Assembly (NCBI GenBank): GCA_033032865.1 | Contig: JAWHQI010000272.1 | Span: 434,001-498,000, forward strand | Source of the DNA: Dactylorhiza incarnata | Lineage: Eukaryota; Streptophyta; Magnoliopsida; Asparagales; Orchidaceae | Direction of reading: 5' to 3' | DNA: 64,000 nucleotides | Part shown: positions 47,302 through 58,305 of the stretch, piece by piece | How the letters are laid out: each line of letters begins with the position of its first letter | How positions within the stretch are numbered: the stretch's first letter is position 1 | Program-made: the position numbers and the translations under genes | Notes under the pieces: model-generated | The model's input: the letters and a program-made list of their open reading frames with translations, nothing else | What the model was told of the DNA's origin: nothing | The model's database searches: none

Positions 47302-47398
47302 GATCCCAACTCCTGACCTCCAGCGGCATCCATTGGATTCAAAATAGACTACTCCTAGTAGGATCTGGTCAGACTGTAAAGCCCTATTTGACCAACCT

Positions 47399-47411
47399 CC
47401 CTCTGATACCA
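47399..47411 (-). other. primer-binding site next to the 47414 LTR
   Basis: Minus strand TGGTATCAGAGGG, two bases from the LTR end, iMet type. Confidence 0.85.
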
Positions 47412-47413
47412 CT

Positions 47414-48214
47414 TGATAGTTTACTTGGTAGTAGTCTAACTCACCTAGACGGGGGGTGAAAAGGTTTCTTTGAAATTTTCTACTAACAGCTAATAGTTAT
47501 TAAGTGATTAAATAAAGTAATAGTAAATCACAGAAAACACATAGTTGTTTATAGTGGATCCTCAAGACAGTGTGTCTATGGGTAGTCCACTTTCCCTCTA
47601 CACCTTTCTAACAGTGTGTTAGACAAGGTAAACTCCTCCAAATCTCAGCTCCAAGAGCTTACAACTTAGATCCCTCTGGATCTCTCGGGTTTCCTCCAAA
47701 ACCCTACCTTAGGCCAACAGCCCTACCACTTAGAGCACTCCAACTCCTACAACTCAGAAACCCTCCTGGTTTCTTACCCCAGGCCTATCAAGAAGCCCTA
47801 CCTCAGATCTCCTATGAAATCCAACTAAGTAGGCTGGGAGTACAACCTTACAAGCTCAGGCAAAAAGCCTTACACACTCAGGCACAAAACCCTACACACT
47901 CAGAATAATGAATTTCTTACAGAGTTAATATTTTTGTTTTTGCAACAGAAGATAGTATAGATTAAACCTTCAGCTTAGATCTTCTGTTGTTGAAGCACAG
48001 CAGATGCTGTCTTGAAGCAGGGCTGAATAGAAGTAGCTTCAGGCCTTGTTTCTTCTGATCATATTCTTTAGTAGATGAAGGAAGATCCATGTTTTCTTCT
48101 GGATAGAATGAGCAAGAACAATCTTATCTCTTTGGAAGTAATCTACTTGTTGCTTGAGAAATCACTTTTAGGAAGCAGATAGAGATATCTTGTGGAAGCG
48201 GTATTTCTTCAAAC
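47414..48214 (-). repeat. 5' LTR of C family, truncated
   Basis: Reverse-complement copy of the R/U5 and part of U3 of the 4910-6229 LTR (TGATAGTTTACTTGG ...). Similarity stops near 48214, so about 500 bp of U3, with the CTGAGAC array, are lost. Here the sequence passes directly into gypsy integrase sequence of element M. Confidence 0.85.
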
Positions 48215-48640
48215 TCTCTCATGGCTTTAAGGTCTTGTTTTCGGTGGAGTTCAAGGTGAGGTCCCCTCGAGTTGATACCACCGAGGAAGGATACGATGAG
48301 TGGAGAGTAGAGAAAGAGGAAGAGCAGCAGCTCTTGCTAGACCTCGTTGAGGAACTATGAGACCTGACAACCATTTGCCAGGAAGAGATCGAGTGTGGGA
48401 TGGAGAAGTACTTCGATAAGCATATTAGAATCAAATAGTTTATAAACGGGGACCTTGTTCTCAAAAATTTCCACACTACATGGAGGTAAGCGACAATTAG
48501 AAAACTCCACCCCAATTGGGAGGGCCCCGTGTAATTTTGGAAGCATTGAAGTCAAGAGGGTATCGCTTCTAGAATGCTGAGGGAGCCCCCCTTAGCAACA
48601 CTTGGAGCGGCGACAACCTGAAGCATTTTTATCCCTGATT
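48215..48640 (+). pseudogene. gypsy integrase C-terminal end (M)
   Basis: Plus-strand frames give EEEQQLLLDLVEEL, EKYFDKHIRIK and NGDLVLKNFHT, then NWEGP-type and TTWSGDNLKHF-type strings in shifted frames. This is the tail of a Ty3/gypsy integrase after the catalytic core (GPY/F region) and the end of pol near 48640. Stops and frameshifts abound, and the catalytic core is missing because the sequence is truncated at 48214. Confidence 0.75.
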
Positions 48641-48750
48641 TATATTGAAAATTTTATCTTGGTAGACTTATTTTTGTGATGTATGGACTTCTGCTCAACC
48701 CGGACGGGTTACTGTGAACTAAAATTTCATGCTGGCTGAAAATTAGACGT

Positions 48751-49830
48751 GATTTTGGTTATAAGCGCAGGAAAAGATATCGTTTGTCGGGCTTTAACAA
48801 GCCAGCAGGGCGGTCCCCTCACTCGGGAGGCAGGAAAAGTGATTGTGGTAATAAGCCCCCGATAAGATATTGTTGACCAGGCTCTCAGAAGACGACAAGG
48901 CTGGCCCCTCACTCAGGAGTCAAGAAAATTGATTTTGGTCGTAAACCCTAGAGATAATACCGTTGATCAGGCTCTCACCAGCCGGCAGGGCAGGCCCCTC
49001 ACTCAGGAGGTATGAAAAGTTATTTTGGTTGTAAGCCCCCGAGAAGATACCACTAATCAGGCTCTCATAAGCCGGCAGGGCAGGCCCATTAGTCGGGAGG
49101 CAGGAAAAGTGATTTGGTTGTAAGCCCCTAGAAGATACCACTGACTGGGTTCTCACAAGCCGGCGGGCAAGCCCCTTAATCGGGATGCAGGAAAAGTGAT
49201 TTTGGTTGTGAGACCCTGAGACTGACCAGGCTCTCATAAGACGGCATGGCAGGCCCCTCACTCGGGAGGCAGGAAAAGTGATTTTGGTTGTAAGCCCCCG
49301 AGAAGATATCGTTGACCTGTTTCTCACAAGTTGGTATGGTAGGCCCCTCACTCCGAAGAAATGAAAAGTGATTTTGGTTGTAAGCCCCCAAGAAGATACT
49401 GATGACCGGGCTCTCACAAGCCGAAAGCGCGGTCCCCTCACTCAGGAGGTTGAAAAAGTGATTTTGGTTATAAGACCCCGAGTAGATACCGCTGGCAGGG
49501 CTCTCGCATGTCGACAGGGCAGACCCCTCACTGGGAAGGCAAGAAAAGTGATTTTGGTTGTAAAACACTGAGAAGATACTACTGACCAGGCTCTCATAAG
49601 CCGGCAGGGCAGGCCCCTCACTCGGGAGCTAGGAAAAGTGATTTTGGTTATAAGCCCCTGAGAAGATACCACTGACCGGGCTCTCACAAGCGGCAGGGCC
49701 GGCTCCCTCATTCGGGTGGCGGAAAAGAATAAAAATTATTTAGATGAAAGTCATCGAGCAGAAAACTACTGGTCGGGCTCTCACAAGCCGGCAAGGCAGG
49801 CTCCCTCACTCGCGTTGCATGAAGAGGCTA
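48751..49830. repeat. 90-bp tandem repeat array in M
   Basis: Eleven tandem units starting GATTTTGGTT at 48751, 48841, 48931, 49021, 49111, 49198, 49280, 49370, 49460, 49550 and 49640, plus a decayed twelfth to about 49830. Most units are exactly 90 bp; two are shortened to 87 and 82. Each has a variant of GCCGGCAGGGCAGGCCCCTCACTCGGGAGG split over its middle. It sits between pol and the antisense ORF of M. Minus-strand 30-residue repeat frames (48920-49711) follow from the unit length of 90 and are probably not proteins. Confidence 0.93.
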
Positions 49831-50627
49831 AAATTAGCCGAGAAGCACAAGACGGAACCCATCTTTGGAACGACAGATGAATAAACAAAAACAGCGGAAT
49901 GAGAATTTTTTTATAATAAAAGTGGAAGCGGGGCTAGGGACAAGCAGAATTGGACTTGCCCCGGTTAAGAGCGCATCTCGCTCGCCCACACAGGGAATGG
50001 TTGTCGCTCGAATTACGCAACTCGCGGCGAGGCGGGAAGGATCGAGTCGCTCTTCTTCCTAAAAAAGTGAGTACTAATACCTAAGTTTGAGCACTCTTCA
50101 TACTAGGGGGTTGCAATGAACATCAGATTCTCAATGAGGATTAATGTCATGTGCGTCTGGAAAGTATAAGGATGTCATCAAAATCTTGTGGTCTAGGCAT
50201 TGGGTGAACTCGCGCGCTCTCGATCGTTAACCTACTTCAAAATATATAAGTAAATTGAGTCGCAGTTGGCGAGCACGCGGGTAACGCAAGGTCAGGGCCT
50301 CGCAGCCTCTCTAGTAGGCACAAGTTGATCATTTTGGTGAGACGTCATCTGGAATTTGGATTAGGTACTCGATGAGTTCAAGAAGCTGAGGTGAGTCACA
50401 AATTAAACATAAGAAAAGATGTTCAAAAGGACGAAGCATCAAAAGGAGAGAAATCCATTCATTTTATATATGTTAATGTGTTGTACAAAAAATGGGGCCT
50501 CACCAGTACATTACTTAAAGAGGAGGAAAAGAAATATAGGAAGCTAGGGAGAGGCTGGGTCCTTGGGAGACTAGCCCTGCTCACCACCATCATCGTCATA
50601 AGGCGAGTAGTCATGCTCGTTGGAGGG
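49831..50627. other. spacer between repeats and antisense ORF of M
   Basis: No recognised gene. GCGAG/CTCGC motifs occur near 49970-50050. The open frame 50391-50672 overlaps the antisense ORF end and is taken as a shadow. Confidence 0.5.
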
Positions 50628-51148
50628 TTAACTCATCGGGGGCTCAAGATGGTAGAAATCCGGGATGAGTAGCTCGGCAGTGACGTCCTCCCATCCATCC
50701 CGGAAGGCATCGAGGTCACGCATCATTTTGAGTCCATACTCTGTGGACTTGGTGACCAAGGTCCGGCGAGTGGCCTCGACCTCGCGTGGCTTGAACTAGC
50801 AGCTTAGCGCCCTTGGAGGAGGACTCGCCATGCTCAAATGTCTGTATTTTCACGGAGGCCCTGACAATTTTCATCTCGAACTCACTGATCTGCTTGGGCA
50901 TTTGCTCCATCGTGCCGGCATCCTACATTGACCTCGCTTAAGAAGGGTCGAAAGAAAAAGAAATGAAAATATTCTAAGTAAATGAGACTTACCACGCCGT
51001 TGCAGTACTTCGCGAGGATCCACTTGGCAACCCCCATCTGCATCTCAAGATCTTCAACCCGCTCCTCAGCGAGCTTCCTAGCAGTCTCGGAGGCGAAGTA
51101 CTTCCTGCTGAATCTCAACCCACGACTTGACGCCATATGGGAGAGCTC
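50628..51148 (-). pseudogene. antisense spliced ORF of gypsy M
   Basis: Minus-strand coding sequence opposite to pol. Exon 1, as far as visible, is 50993-51148 (FSRKYFASETARKLAEERVE ... LAKYCNGV). A canonical 70-bp intron (50923-50992) follows, and exon 2 is 50628-50922 (DAGTMEQMPKQISEFEMKIV ... FYHLEPPMS, stop TAA at 50628-50630). The splice is phase 0. Exon 2 has one frameshift near 50790-50800. The product looks coiled-coil. The 5' part is cut off at 51149 by element L. The placement between pol and 3' LTR matches the antisense ORFs known from Tat-type gypsy elements; the protein family was not checked. Confidence 0.7.
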
Positions 51149-54100
51149 TGTAACATCCATATTCCTTCTAGACCCCCTTGTGTTAGGGTTAAGACTTTGG
51201 TAATGACTAGGGGTCATGAGATGACCCTATGCTAGGTTGAACCTAGGCAAATTGCTAGAAGCACCCAAAAGTTACATAGGTCAACATAGGTTAATACTTC
51301 ACCAATAGATCCAATTGACCCCCAAATTATGAAATTGACCTCTCCAATACATCCCTAACCCTAAGGAGGAGCCAGTTGACCAGTCAACCCATGAATTGGT
51401 AGGCCAATTTCATGGGTTTGACCAAAGTCAACTTAAGGTCAACATAGGTCAATTCAACCATAATTGGCTCAATTAGGCTTCTCATGGTCAAATTAACTCT
51501 ACCATTGGCCTTATGATGTCATAGGGGACCCAATAGACCCAAAATCCCCATCATGGGGCCACCAATTTGACCAATTTAACCAAAGGTAAACCTAAGTCAA
51601 ATTTGGTCAAACCCACTCCATTTGGATAAATTGGCCCAATCGGGGCACCACCATGACTCAACCAACTTTGGGTGATGTTAAGGGACCCAAGACACACCCC
51701 TTGGACCAGTCAACTCATCAAGTTGAGCATGGTCAACCCCAAGTCAACCTTGGTAAAAGTAAACCCCTAAGCTTAAGGTGAGAGCCCAAGTTAATTCAAG
51801 TAGGCTAAGGCCTTACCCAAGGCCCATCCTACAGCCCATTATAATTATTAATTTAATTATTCGGAATTTTGGGGTTAATTAAATTTAACTAGAAATTAAA
51901 ACGGGAATATTCCTATTTTTAATGGAGGAAAGAGAGAGGAGTTATGGAGGGAGGACATGGGGCACACTCTTCCTCTTCCACAAGCCCACCATTCATCTCC
52001 CCTGATGCTTGGGAGGAGATTCCCCATCAATTACAACCCACAACCATCAAAGAGGGGTCATTAATGGCATGGCCGAATTCTTTCCCCCTAAAATCCCCCC
52101 TATACAGCCCCCATTCTCAAAGCCAACTCCACCATTAGCTTCAAAAGGAGGATGGCAGTCGAAATCATATATTGGATCGAAGGTTTTGGTGGAGAATTGA
52201 GAGATCAGCAAGGAGCTCAAGGAGGGTAGTCGGCCATGGCAAATCCGAAAATCACTCAACCTCAAGCTCAAACAAGGTCCGGTTTCTCCTCCTCTCCCCT
52301 TGTGCAAGCATTCTAGATGCATTAGGAAAGAAATCGGGCTCAATTGAGCCCGATCCAAGGTGATAAAAATCTGAATTTTCATGGAAAATGGAGTTGCGGG
52401 TTCGCCGAAAACGGCCTCTCCGGCGGTCGATCCGCCGCCCGGCGTTAGTCACCACCTCAATGGAGGTGGTGGTGGCGGTGGCCGGCCAGGGAGGTGGTTG
52501 GATGGCCGGGAGAATGGGTTTGAAGGATCTCCAGGACAGGCTGTTCTAAGCCATTGGCTGGAGGAAGAAGAAAGTGGGATGTCGTCCATTTCTGCTTCAA
52601 GATGTGTGCTGCCAGATTTTATCGTTTGGATTTAATTTGCGTTTCTGTCTTTTTTATGCTGAACCTTAATTTATTTTTAGAGAATGCTTCGAGCCCTCTA
52701 CTAGAAAAATGTTCAACATCAAACATGTAGCCCCTGAAGTCTACTTTAATTCAAAATTAATTTCACGCAATTTGGTTCAGTGGTCTGACCACAGCACTCA
52801 AAATGGTGCAGCCTATACATAGGGTTGACCAGAGTTTAATTTGAGTGCCCCCATCAATCCAACCATCCAAATGCTCTGAAATTTGGACCATAAGCTAGTA
52901 ATACCAGCACCCTCATTATATCCCAAAATGGGAATATTTGGAGATGATATCCTATAGTTTTTGTAAAGATTTATAATTCATGTATGAATTAATAATGGGC
53001 TCTATGAACTTCAAAACCCTCCAAAACTTTGGTGGGTGATTCTAGGGGTCATCATATGACCCTGGTTAAAATTTCAGCCCATTTGGAGTTGATTTGATTA
53101 GGTGACCTAGTGATTCAAATTTGGTCACATAAAGAGAAAATTTGGTCAATATACCAAAAATGCTCTTGATGGATTTGAGGGGCCAACCCTCATCCAAATA
53201 TGGTGAAACTTGGGCCACTGCCTTGTTAACACATATAATACCCTCAAAAGTGTTTTGGGGGGCTTGGGGTTATTAAGCCCTAAAATCCCAGTTCAAACCC
53301 TAGGCTTGCTGTTTTGAGCATTGTGAAGGACATAGAGTCTGATGTTCTTGGAAAGACTTGAAACGTGGTAGAGAGGTTCATAGGCTGGTATCAAGCTCTA
53401 GGTAATTTATCTGAAATTTTTAGAGACATTTAGTCTCTCTGAATTAATTAAGAGTCATTTAGGGCACATCCTTACTAGAAGGAATTACATGCTCATAGAC
53501 CTAGGATGATTATGAAACTTTGTCAGTGACTTTATATTGATAATATTATTCTCTAATTTTGTAACTATGAATTTTGGATTGATATGTATTGTACTTCGTT
53601 CACAACCCCTAATATTTGCCTTAATTGTAAGAAAATTAATTATGGGTTTAATACTCACTGAAAAAAATATGAAACTTGGTCAGAGGACTTTTTAGGGCAA
53701 ACAAATGATCTATTAATTTTAGTATAATTTTTGGAAGAACTTATACATGATTCTCTTCACAAAGTGCCCTAGGATCTATTTAAGCAAATAAATGATTTAT
53801 ATGGTCAAATGACTCTGGAAAATTATGAAACTTAATCAGTGAACTTTTCTGATTACTCTAGACATCTGACAATTTTCTTATAGTTTTTTAGTGAGGATTT
53901 TTGGTACTTCCTTTGTAAATCTCTAATTTTGATAAATTAGTCAATATTTTATTTGGAGGTCAAAACCTTTCTAGAAATTTATGAATTTCATATATGGTTG
54001 TTATTTTGATATCACACAGCTGTACAAATTTAATTAAGGTCATAGTTTATCAGAAAACCATACTTGGTGTTCAAAGTCATAGGTTCCTGGATTTTGGGAA

Positions 54101-55874
54101 AATAATAATAAATGCCAAATAAATTAGGAAAATTATGATTTTCTGGATTTAGTCTAAAAATGGCATAACACACCCCCAATAATAATTTTGGGTCATTTGG
54201 ATGAGCATTTGAAGTCTTTCTCTTTTTATCCATCATATAGTTCAAGTGGTCTGCGTATAGCGAAAAGGCTGAATAAGGATAAATATGTAGATTTTACATG
54301 GGGAGTAAGATGTCTGGTTGACTAGGAGGCAAGAGTGTGCTTGGGACTGTCAAAAGATCATCATTCCCTTGGAGTGTGGTAAAATACACTTAGCGTCAGT
54401 AAGTGTACATTAATAGTGGTTGGGTCAAGGGTAGACACCAATAAGAATAAATGTCTTGGAAAGGGCGGTTTTGGCTATCATCTCATCGTACCTCTTAGTA
54501 CCGCTGCGAGCCCCTCACAGGGTAGACCTCGGAAAGTCTAATATTAACCCTAAAACTTCTAAGTTCAACTAAAAAATAAACAAGGATAGTTAAGTAGGAG
54601 AACTTGATAAGATAATCCTCGTCCCAAACATGGGACAGATTGGTATAAGGCTGAATTAGTCTAGCGAGCGGTAGGCTCGGTGTTATCTAAGGAGGACTGG
54701 ATAGTCCGACGAGATGAAGGCTTGGGAAATATAATTAAGAGGTGGTACTCACCCAATAGTACGCGGATACCCTGGTGTGTTCTTCAGGGGCGTACGTAAG
54801 GTCTAGGTTGGGAGGTGTCATACTGGCCTAGGAGTGGAAGACCTGATCCATTGCCCCCGTTTTCCTCAATGGGTTGTACCTGAGAGGAGACTCGAAAAGC
54901 GGGATAAAGATGGTGCTTACCAGATAGTGCACGGATACCCTATGTGTTCTTAGGGGCGTACGTAAGTTCTAGGCTGGGACATAAGCCTAGAAGTGGACAA
55001 GCCCAATCCACTGCCCTGTTTTCCTTAACTGGGAACCTGAGGTGACACACTCGAACAGAGGGAACTAATAAAAGGTCTGTACGTACAGAGTCGAGTGTGT
55101 GAGTTGCATCATTGCATTGCATTGCATAGCATCATTTCATAAACAAGACCTCATCGTATAAAATAGTATGGGCTCTTTTATACGATGAGTTTACCTTAGT
55201 GCCAGATCCCTTAACTTATAAGTTTGTATGGGCGTTCATATAAGTTAGGGTTACTCTCGTAGTTATTTTACTTTTGTAGCTGCTTTTACTCTTATATATA
55301 TAACTGCTAGTTAGTTCCATGTCACCTGCTCTTATTTTTACCCCTTGTCGTCCTCCGCTTCTTCCTCCCGCGCGGTGCCTAGGAGTCGCGGGGGGGAGGC
55401 GAGGACAAAACTGGCTTAGTCTTTATTACTAACGGTCGGTTGTGACCGTAGGATTCTGAGGAGCTGGAGCAGCAGTTCGAGTAGCAGGACGTGATGACAA
55501 GACCTGAGGAACAGCCGCCACGCAGCATCACCGCCCGACGATAGGTTGATGAGAGTTCATTAGCTTCTGCATGGATGTAAAGTGAGAGAGTGTGTTTAGT
55601 TTTATTTTAGACATGTACTGGGCATAAGCCCATTTACTCTCTTTCTTACTCGGTACTCATTGTGGACTATTGCTCATTTATATATACTGTAATCGAGTTG
55701 TGATTGTGGACTTGTGCTAATACATATGTTCTTTTGTTGGCTTCTGTGATGTGATTATTTAGCCGGCAGGATCGGCGTCGTGCGGTGGCGTCTGACCTGG
55801 TAATTGGAGTCACCGTAAGGCGGTGGTTCTAGGCATAAGACCCGGTTGTGAAGCAAAAAAAATGGGGTCTTACA
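51149..55874 (+). repeat. 5' LTR of L
   Basis: 4726 bp, TGTAACATCC ... GGGGTCTTACA. The first 650 bp are packed with GGTCAA/TTGACC in both orientations (about 51265-51760). A TATA candidate, TTATATATATAA, is at about 55292-55303. A 165-bp segment is duplicated at 54739 and 54909. The many small open frames in the LTR show no coherent protein. Confidence 0.87.
54739..55065. repeat. tandem duplication in LTR of L
   Basis: Two copies, starting 54739 and 54909, of a block holding ACGGATACCC, GTGTTCTT, GGGGCGTACGTAAG and AGTGGA. Offset is 170 bp; the copies have diverged by substitutions and small indels. Confidence 0.85.
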
Positions 55875-55877
55875 AAC

Positions 55878-55889
55878 TGGTATCAAAGC
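55878..55889 (+). other. primer-binding site of L (iMet type)
   Basis: TGGTATCAAAGC three bases after the LTR end, close to the standard TGGTATCAGAGC. Confidence 0.87.
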
Positions 55890-57939
55890 AAACCACGATC
55901 ATAGAGGAAGTAAGTCAACATCACCGGGTCAACCCGCGCGAGAATTAGTTTGGGGACAAACTAAGCAGCGGAAGCGATGGTGTGCCCATGTGTAAAGATT
56001 ACATTATATAGTCCTTTAATCAATGAGTTAAGCCAACCCAACTAGGACACTTGACTTACCAAAATTATTCTTAGCGTACCCTGGTCGAAATCAACCTTAG
56101 GTATAAATTCGGTTAAGGTACTAGGATATCCAGAGCGACTAAAGGAAGAGTCTAACGCGAGAATAGCTACTTAAGGCTTAAACTCAGATGTCCCTACCTC
56201 TCCTATCATGGAATTACCCAAACTAAATAGAACCGCCTTAAGGAGAATAAATGCCTACAATCCTTAGCGTAATAGTAAGGGACTCGTAGACTTAACCCTC
56301 GTACCGATGACATGATTAGGTTGAGACAACCATCACACTAAGCACCATGTGTCAGATAAGAGTTCAAGTTCGGAAGAGACCCATTTGGGATTAGGTCGCA
56401 TATTGACCTTAAGAAGGTTGTCGTAAATGGTAACCTGGAGAGTCCAAATTATGGAGAATACCGATTAGTCTCATGATGGAACCCCAAGTCTAAGGTTATA
56501 TGCCCTAAGGAATGCGTGCATACTAAGGACGAATATAACATGGTAATGTCGAAGAAACTTAGCCCAAAATAGGTAGGGGCTTATCTTTTGTTTATTGGGC
56601 AAATTAGTTATTGACTTGGGTTTCCTTAGACCTGATTTAGAAAATGTTGTGTCACAAACATAGTGACTTTGAAGTTGTTATATATGATGTTACTCGGGCG
56701 AAGATGAGATTTTGTAAAAGCATGTTTGGTGGTATGACCAACCCTCTCTAGAAAATGGAATCCTTGAAGAATTACTTCATCTTAAGTAGTTATAGATTGG
56801 ATAAGAGTCGAAGTTGGATAAGGGATGAACAGGTTCATGATAACCTTATATGAGTGGTTATATCACAGACTCTTAGACGATGACTTATTGGATTTAGAAT
56901 ATAATGCTTAAGTTTCACTATTAGTTAAAATGATTTAATCCTATCATATTTCGATCATACAAGGGTGTCCAAGCCCATCATGTATTAAAATGTTTGGAAT
57001 TGATGAATTAGATATGAGGATTGATTGACCACTGTTATCCACGCTTGCCCGACATACCCAAGTCATTGGAATGGAAACTTGCAGTTTGGGATAGGGCAAC
57101 ATCATGGTAATAAGGAGGAGTAATTACGAGACTAAATTATTATAAGATACCATGTGAATTAGATGACAGGTAGTGAAATTCATGATACCTAAGCAGTTAG
57201 GACTAAATTGTTGTGGAATTTGAGAAATTAGCAGACAATATATTGAAGATGTATACCTTAGGTATGACTCTGCAGTGTTGATTTGGATAACATCAAGCAC
57301 CAGAATATATACGTTTGGTGACATTATAATCACGGTTAGCAAGATTTGTGACTATGAGAAACATTGCTCAAAAATTGTGGGTATTAATGATGGTCTCCAA
57401 AGGTTCACAAGTAAACCCTTTTAAATTTTGAGGATGATGGGTCGCTTGACAATGTGATCATTCCCATTAAATGATAAGATTGGATAAATCGCAAAGATGT
57501 GTTGTTTGATTACTCGCATGTACTCGAAGGAATAGGAATCTGATCGTATAGAGGAAATTTATAAAGTCGTGTTTATACACACCAAACGCGAACTTTAACC
57601 ACCAGAAAAATTGTGTATTTTGGAACACGTATATTCCCAGAATGAAGAAAGGCGTCATAGATTTTGCGATGCAGGGTGAGTTCAGTCAGCTGGAGAAGGC
57701 CGAGTGCAAGAGTCCCGGGGTACTACTCTACAACCATTGGTCGTGTTAGAGTGGAAGTTCGAGGATATAATTATGGATTTTGTACACGGGATATAATTAT
57801 GGTGACATAGGTTTTGTGACATTCGGGATAGCTTTCCACCCTCAGACGGAGGTGCATGACTCCACTGCCTTGGATCCAGGATGATGATCCAAAGGTACTC
57901 GGCTCGGAATTTGTGGAGAACAAAAATGCCCAGTTGTGA
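55890..57939 (+). other. degenerate interior of L
   Basis: By position this should hold gag and most of pol, but it is 2 kb only and I find no domain motif in any plus-strand frame. It is a deleted or heavily decayed interior. Confidence 0.5.
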
Positions 57940-58305
57940 CTGATTCGAGATAGGATGTTGGGGGCCCAGAGCAGACAGGCCAAGTATTTCTATGTGCGGC
58001 ATCGTCAAATAGGGTCACAGGTTGGATACTGGGTGTTTCTGACGATACGTCTGATTCATGGAGTCTCGCGGGTACGCGGGCGGAAGAAGCTCAGTCCGAT
58101 ATATGTGGGGCCCTATAGGATTCTATAGCAGATTGGCCCCTTGGCTTACAGACTAGAGTTGTTGCCGAAGTTAGCGGGATTGAACGACGTCTTCCACATC
58201 TCCTCCCTAAGGAGGGCTCTACCAGTTTGGAGCATCAAATATCTACTGTAGAAGCCCCGGTAGATTCTGATCGATCAGTTAGCTTGGAGTCGGTCAAGAT
58301 AGACG
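57940..58305 (+). pseudogene. gypsy integrase C-terminal remnant (L)
   Basis: The frame reads LIRDRMLGAQSRQAKYFYVR, then GRKKLSPIYVGPYRIL and LAYRLELLPKLAGLNDVFHI, the integrase tail with GPY/F module that precedes a chromodomain in chromoviruses. In-frame stops occur at the Gln after GPYRIL and again near 58249. The gene is cut by J just after the segment matching the PVRILDR-like linker. Confidence 0.85.

Larger units (their letters stand above)
51149..58305 (+). mobile_element. chromovirus-like gypsy element L
   Basis: Plus-strand element with a 4.7-kb 5' LTR (51149-55874), iMet PBS (55878-55889) and a degenerate interior of which only the integrase end (57940-58305) is recognisable. The long LTR and PBS type fit the Tekay/Del group of chromoviruses. 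It is inserted in the antisense ORF of M (five bases before it: agctc) and interrupted at 58306 by element J. Confidence 0.82.

Noticed and set aside
48920..49711. Minus-strand open frames encoding 30-residue repeats
   Set aside because: They follow from a tandem unit of 90 bp in which one frame lacks stops; there is no start context and no conserved codon pattern, and neighbouring copies open in different frames.
48751..49830. Possible CRISPR-like array
   Set aside because: Units are contiguous 90-bp tandem repeats without unique spacers, in plant retrotransposon DNA.
51944..52635. Small plus- and minus-strand frames resembling a short host gene
   Set aside because: They lie within the defined 4.7-kb LTR of L, are Pro/Ser or Gly-rich and short, overlap each other on both strands, and no splice-connected frame was seen.
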